This document shows, piece by piece, positions 61,670 to 64,000 of a stretch of DNA of 64,000 nucleotides. The position numbers and the translations under genes were made by a program. Position 1 is the stretch's first letter. Every line of letters begins with the position of its first letter. Location of the stretch: positions 186,001 through 250,000 of the forward strand of contig DAIOGK010000001.1 of NCBI GenBank assembly GCA_036745275.1, written 5' to 3'. The notes below the pieces were generated by a model. The model was given only the letters and a program-made list of their open reading frames with translations. It did no database searches and was not told the DNA's origin. Source of the DNA: JAIUNP01 sp020161975 (lineage in GTDB: Bacteria > Pseudomonadota > Alphaproteobacteria > Rhizobiales > Beijerinckiaceae).

Positions 61670-63628
61670 GTGCCCAGTTGGCAAGATCCGAACAAGCCGG
61701 CCTTAATACACCAGAGCCTGACCGCTCAGCTGCGGCGCGATCTGCGCCGTTCGCGCGTGAGCTTTCTGGCGCTCGGCGTGGCATTCGGCGCTCTTCTGGG
61801 AGGATGCAGCACCTCGACCGAATATCAGGCGACGCTTTGCACCACATCACTGGGTGAAAAGGCGTCTGCGACCTGCGATGGGCCGAAGCGGCCCGCCTCG
61901 CTCACCTTGCCTCGCGCCGAACTGCTCCGTCGGGTGGACCTGCCCGCAGAGGTGACCGGGACAATCCAGACGGAACCTCCGGCGGCACCGAATGCTGTTC
62001 TGGCCCCGCAGAATGCCGGTGGCGAGAAACCTGCTTCCGCTGTTCGCCGCTTCTTTTCGGCGCTTGCCGCGGCGGCGGAGCCGGCCCCCGCAGATGGTGC
62101 CAAGCCCGCATCCTCCGAACCCGCGCCTGCTGAATCCGCGCCGTCCGCACAGGGCGAAAGAGCGCCTGACGGGCCGCCGGCAACCAAGGCCGAGGCCGAC
62201 AAGCCTGGCTCTGCCAATGAAAGGGCGGACGACAAGCAGGATGCCCAGCCCGAGACAGCGAAGGCGGCCCGCAAGCGGCGCGAGCCGAGCGAGAGCGCGG
62301 CCTCCCAGCCATCGCGGGAAGAGCGCGGCAGTGCGCGGGAAGCACAGTTCAACGGTCCGATGCGGGAAGCCATTCTGCGCGCGGTCGGTGATCATCCGTT
62401 GATCGGTCTTGCCGGTGCCCGCGTCTCGGAGGCGCTGTCTGGCATTGGCGTTGCCGAAGCTGCCCTTTACCCCACACTTGAGGGTAGGCTCGGGGCTGGC
62501 CATGGCGGGAATGGCAACTATCAGGATTCGGATCTTCGCAGTTACTGGGGCGGCTCCAAGAATACAGCCGGTGCGGCACGCAGCGAGGCATCCCTCTCCG
62601 GCCGGCAGTTGCTGTATGACTTCGGTGCCGTGAAGAACGATATCGCCAAGAACTCGGCCCTGTTCGATTCCGAAGCGTTGAAATTGCGTGAGCAGACCGA
62701 GGCGGTGACCGCCCAGGTCGCGGACATCTATCTCAAGATCCTCGAACAGCGCGAACTGCTCGTGGCTGCCAGCGAGAACGTTACGGCCCTCGAAAAGATC
62801 GTCAAACTGGTCGAGGAAAACGAGAAAAATGGCAACGGGACGGTCGCCGACATGAAGCGCGTCCGTTCGCGCCTCATCGATGGGCAGTCTGCGGTGGCCG
62901 ATGCCCGTTCCGAACTCCAGATCGGATCGGATCGCTTCGCGCGTCTTGTTCACGCCCGTCCCGGGACGCTCCAGCCGACCACCTTCAGCCAGGCGCTGAT
63001 TCCGCAGACACCGGAGGCGGTGTTGCGCGTCGCGCCCCAGAGCAACCCGCGTCTCCAGGCGCTGGAAGCCTCGCTGCGCGCCGCGCGGCACGAGATTGAG
63101 GCGCAGAAGGCGTCTGTGCTGCCCAAACTGTCGCTGGAATCCGATGTGGGGGTCAAGGACTACCGGGGACACAAGGAGCGCACCGAGGTCGATGCCAAGG
63201 GGCTGTTCGTCCTCAAGTACAAGTTTCTCGATGGTGGTCTGCATTCCAACCAGCTTGAGCAGTTGAACGCCCGCTACATGCAGGCCGAAATGCGGATGCG
63301 GAGCGAAACCGATGATATCGAAGCCGATATCCGCAAGAACTTCCGTACGCTCGATGTCGCTCGCTCCAAGGCGGCCAGCCTCAAGGACAATGTGGCCACG
63401 GCGCTCCGGGCCCGGCAGCTCTATGATGAGCAGTTCCGGGGTGGCAAGCGCACCCTGCTTGAGCTTCTGGACATCCAGACGACCTATTACACTGCAAGGC
63501 GGACCGCGATCTCGAACCGCTTCGAGGAGCAGCGTGCAATCCAGGGCATTCTCAATGCCATGGGCCGGCTGACCTCGACCATGCTTGGTCGCGAGGCTCC
63601 GCGCACGGCAAAATCGGCGCGGCGCTAA
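61670..63628 (+). CDS. TolC-family outer-membrane lipoprotein with long Ala/Pro/Glu linker
   Basis: This 652-residue protein starts at GTG 61670 (GGAG at 61658-61661). A long charged N-region precedes a hydrophobic stretch and a lipobox LGGC (Cys46), then a low-complexity Ala/Pro/Glu/Lys linker (about 100-230) and a TolC/outer-membrane-efflux domain: MREAILRAVGDHPLIGLAGARVSEA, GVAEAALYPTLEGRLG, the long coiled helices and LLELLDIQTTYYTARRTAISNRFEEQRAIQGILNAMGRL (in parts). It would form the outer duct for a type I secretion or efflux system; the pump and adaptor genes are not in this window. Confidence 0.88.
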   Translation: MPSWQDPNKPALIHQSLTAQLRRDLRRSRVSFLALGVAFGALLGGCSTSTEYQATLCTTSLGEKASATCDGPKRPASLTLPRAELLRRVDLPAEVTGTIQTEPPAAPNAVLAPQNAGGEKPASAVRRFFSALAAAAEPAPADGAKPASSEPAPAESAPSAQGERAPDGPPATKAEADKPGSANERADDKQDAQPETAKAARKRREPSESAASQPSREERGSAREAQFNGPMREAILRAVGDHPLIGLAGARVSEALSGIGVAEAALYPTLEGRLGAGHGGNGNYQDSDLRSYWGGSKNTAGAARSEASLSGRQLLYDFGAVKNDIAKNSALFDSEALKLREQTEAVTAQVADIYLKILEQRELLVAASENVTALEKIVKLVEENEKNGNGTVADMKRVRSRLIDGQSAVADARSELQIGSDRFARLVHARPGTLQPTTFSQALIPQTPEAVLRVAPQSNPRLQALEASLRAARHEIEAQKASVLPKLSLESDVGVKDYRGHKERTEVDAKGLFVLKYKFLDGGLHSNQLEQLNARYMQAEMRMRSETDDIEADIRKNFRTLDVARSKAASLKDNVATALRARQLYDEQFRGGKRTLLELLDIQTTYYTARRTAISNRFEEQRAIQGILNAMGRLTSTMLGREAPRTAKSARR

Positions 63629-64000
63629 GGCACTGCGCATTCTGGCCGAGAACGTCAGAACGCGCAGATGCTGCTCATAATCAATAACTTACCGCGTCGT
63701 ATCTTCTGCATTGGGCCCGTTTCCCGTCCTGCTGGCAATATCGTCTGGAGACGGGCCATCTTCGGTCGCAGGCCGAACGTTGCGATCTCCTCCGCCTTGC
63801 CGTTGTCAGGCCACCTCCTGCAAGCTCATCCTCAGCGAATGAAATGTCGCCAGTGACCATGTCGCGGACGCGCGACCATGGTTGGTGCGCGGGCCTCTGA
63901 ACATCAAGTTACTGCCCACTTCAGTTATTGCCAGGAGCGCCCGTTCAGGCGGCTTGTCGCTGCGAAAGGGTGATTTGGAAAATTGCTTCCGAGGCAGGTC
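63629..64000. other. 372-base end region without a supported gene
   Basis: After the TolC-family stop no frame shows family-like protein on either strand. Short frames of up to 62 codons are present but have no ribosome site and odd composition. Part of the minus strand near 63830-63905 reads as basic, broken peptide and could be a degraded gene end. No repeat or terminator is evident. Confidence 0.4.

Noticed and set aside
63668..63856. 62-codon plus-strand frame near the window end
   Set aside because: No ribosome site, no signal or domain, composition unlike neighbours.

Overview
The window is a GC-rich chromosomal segment of an alphaproteobacterium, most likely of the order Hyphomicrobiales (Rhizobiales). 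Evidence: the strong GC bias at third codon positions; the conserved block acnA / ccmABCDG / septation protein A / ftsY / mtaB / dapF; a DUF1223 protein beside acnA; an IalB-family protein; the CnoX-type thioredoxin / LON-like / Trm112 cluster; and CtrA-type boxes (TTAA-N7-TTAA-C). The species cannot be named from the sequence alone. There are no insertion sequences, prophage genes, CRISPR arrays or rRNA genes; one tRNA (Gly-GCC) is present.

Layout. 0-5 kb: end of an alpha/beta hydrolase, then a minus-strand leuS-lptE-holA operon and a divergent YggS-family gene. 5-11 kb: a ubiquinone-type hydroxylase, an acyl-CoA thioesterase, and a nitrogen block (amt, glnK, amtB) in which both transcription units carry a sigma-54 promoter. 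11-19.5 kb: ftsK with a CtrA box, lolA, xthA, a stand-alone cyclic-nucleotide-binding protein with an orphan OmpR-type regulator, an L,D-transpeptidase, and the thioredoxin/LON/Trm112 operon. 19.5-31.8 kb: tRNA-Gly, an ABC exporter, a tyrosine phosphatase, ppa, a CitE-like lyase, carbonic anhydrase, asd, two uncharacterised genes, leuB, rlmN, a LysE-type exporter and a Tat-exported DUF1223 protein.

31.9-43.7 kb: acnA divergent from the heme-export operon ccmA-B-C-D-G, then septation protein A, ftsY, mtaB and dapF on the minus strand, a phytase-like esterase and a GyrI-like secreted protein. 43.8-48.3 kb: the translation/secretion operon ffh-rpsP-rimM-trmD-rplS, interrupted by a small AT-rich foreign-looking gene between ffh and rpsP and by a cluster of palindromes between rpsP and rimM. 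48.3-57.8 kb: a dienelactone hydrolase, kup, leuC, a small Arg/Gly-rich secreted protein, a 40-residue membrane protein coupled to a zincin, a possibly frameshifted RDD-family gene, leuD, a second LysE-type exporter, a lytic transglycosylase and an IalB-family protein. 57.9-64 kb: a YkvA-like protein, a GT4 glycosyltransferase divergent (across a CtrA box) from a TPR/glycosyltransferase/DUF6165 fusion, an AT-rich non-coding island, and a TolC-family lipoprotein; the last 370 bases hold no supported gene.

Most of the window is core housekeeping. The parts worth a second look are the AT-rich gene inside the ffh-rpsP operon, the surface-polysaccharide/secretion end (59-63.6 kb) with its AT-rich regulatory island and CtrA boxes, the RDD gene with a likely one-base shift, and the paired sigma-54 promoters on two ammonium transporters. 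I see no complete previously undescribed multi-gene system; the strongest novelty candidates are single genes and their control regions.
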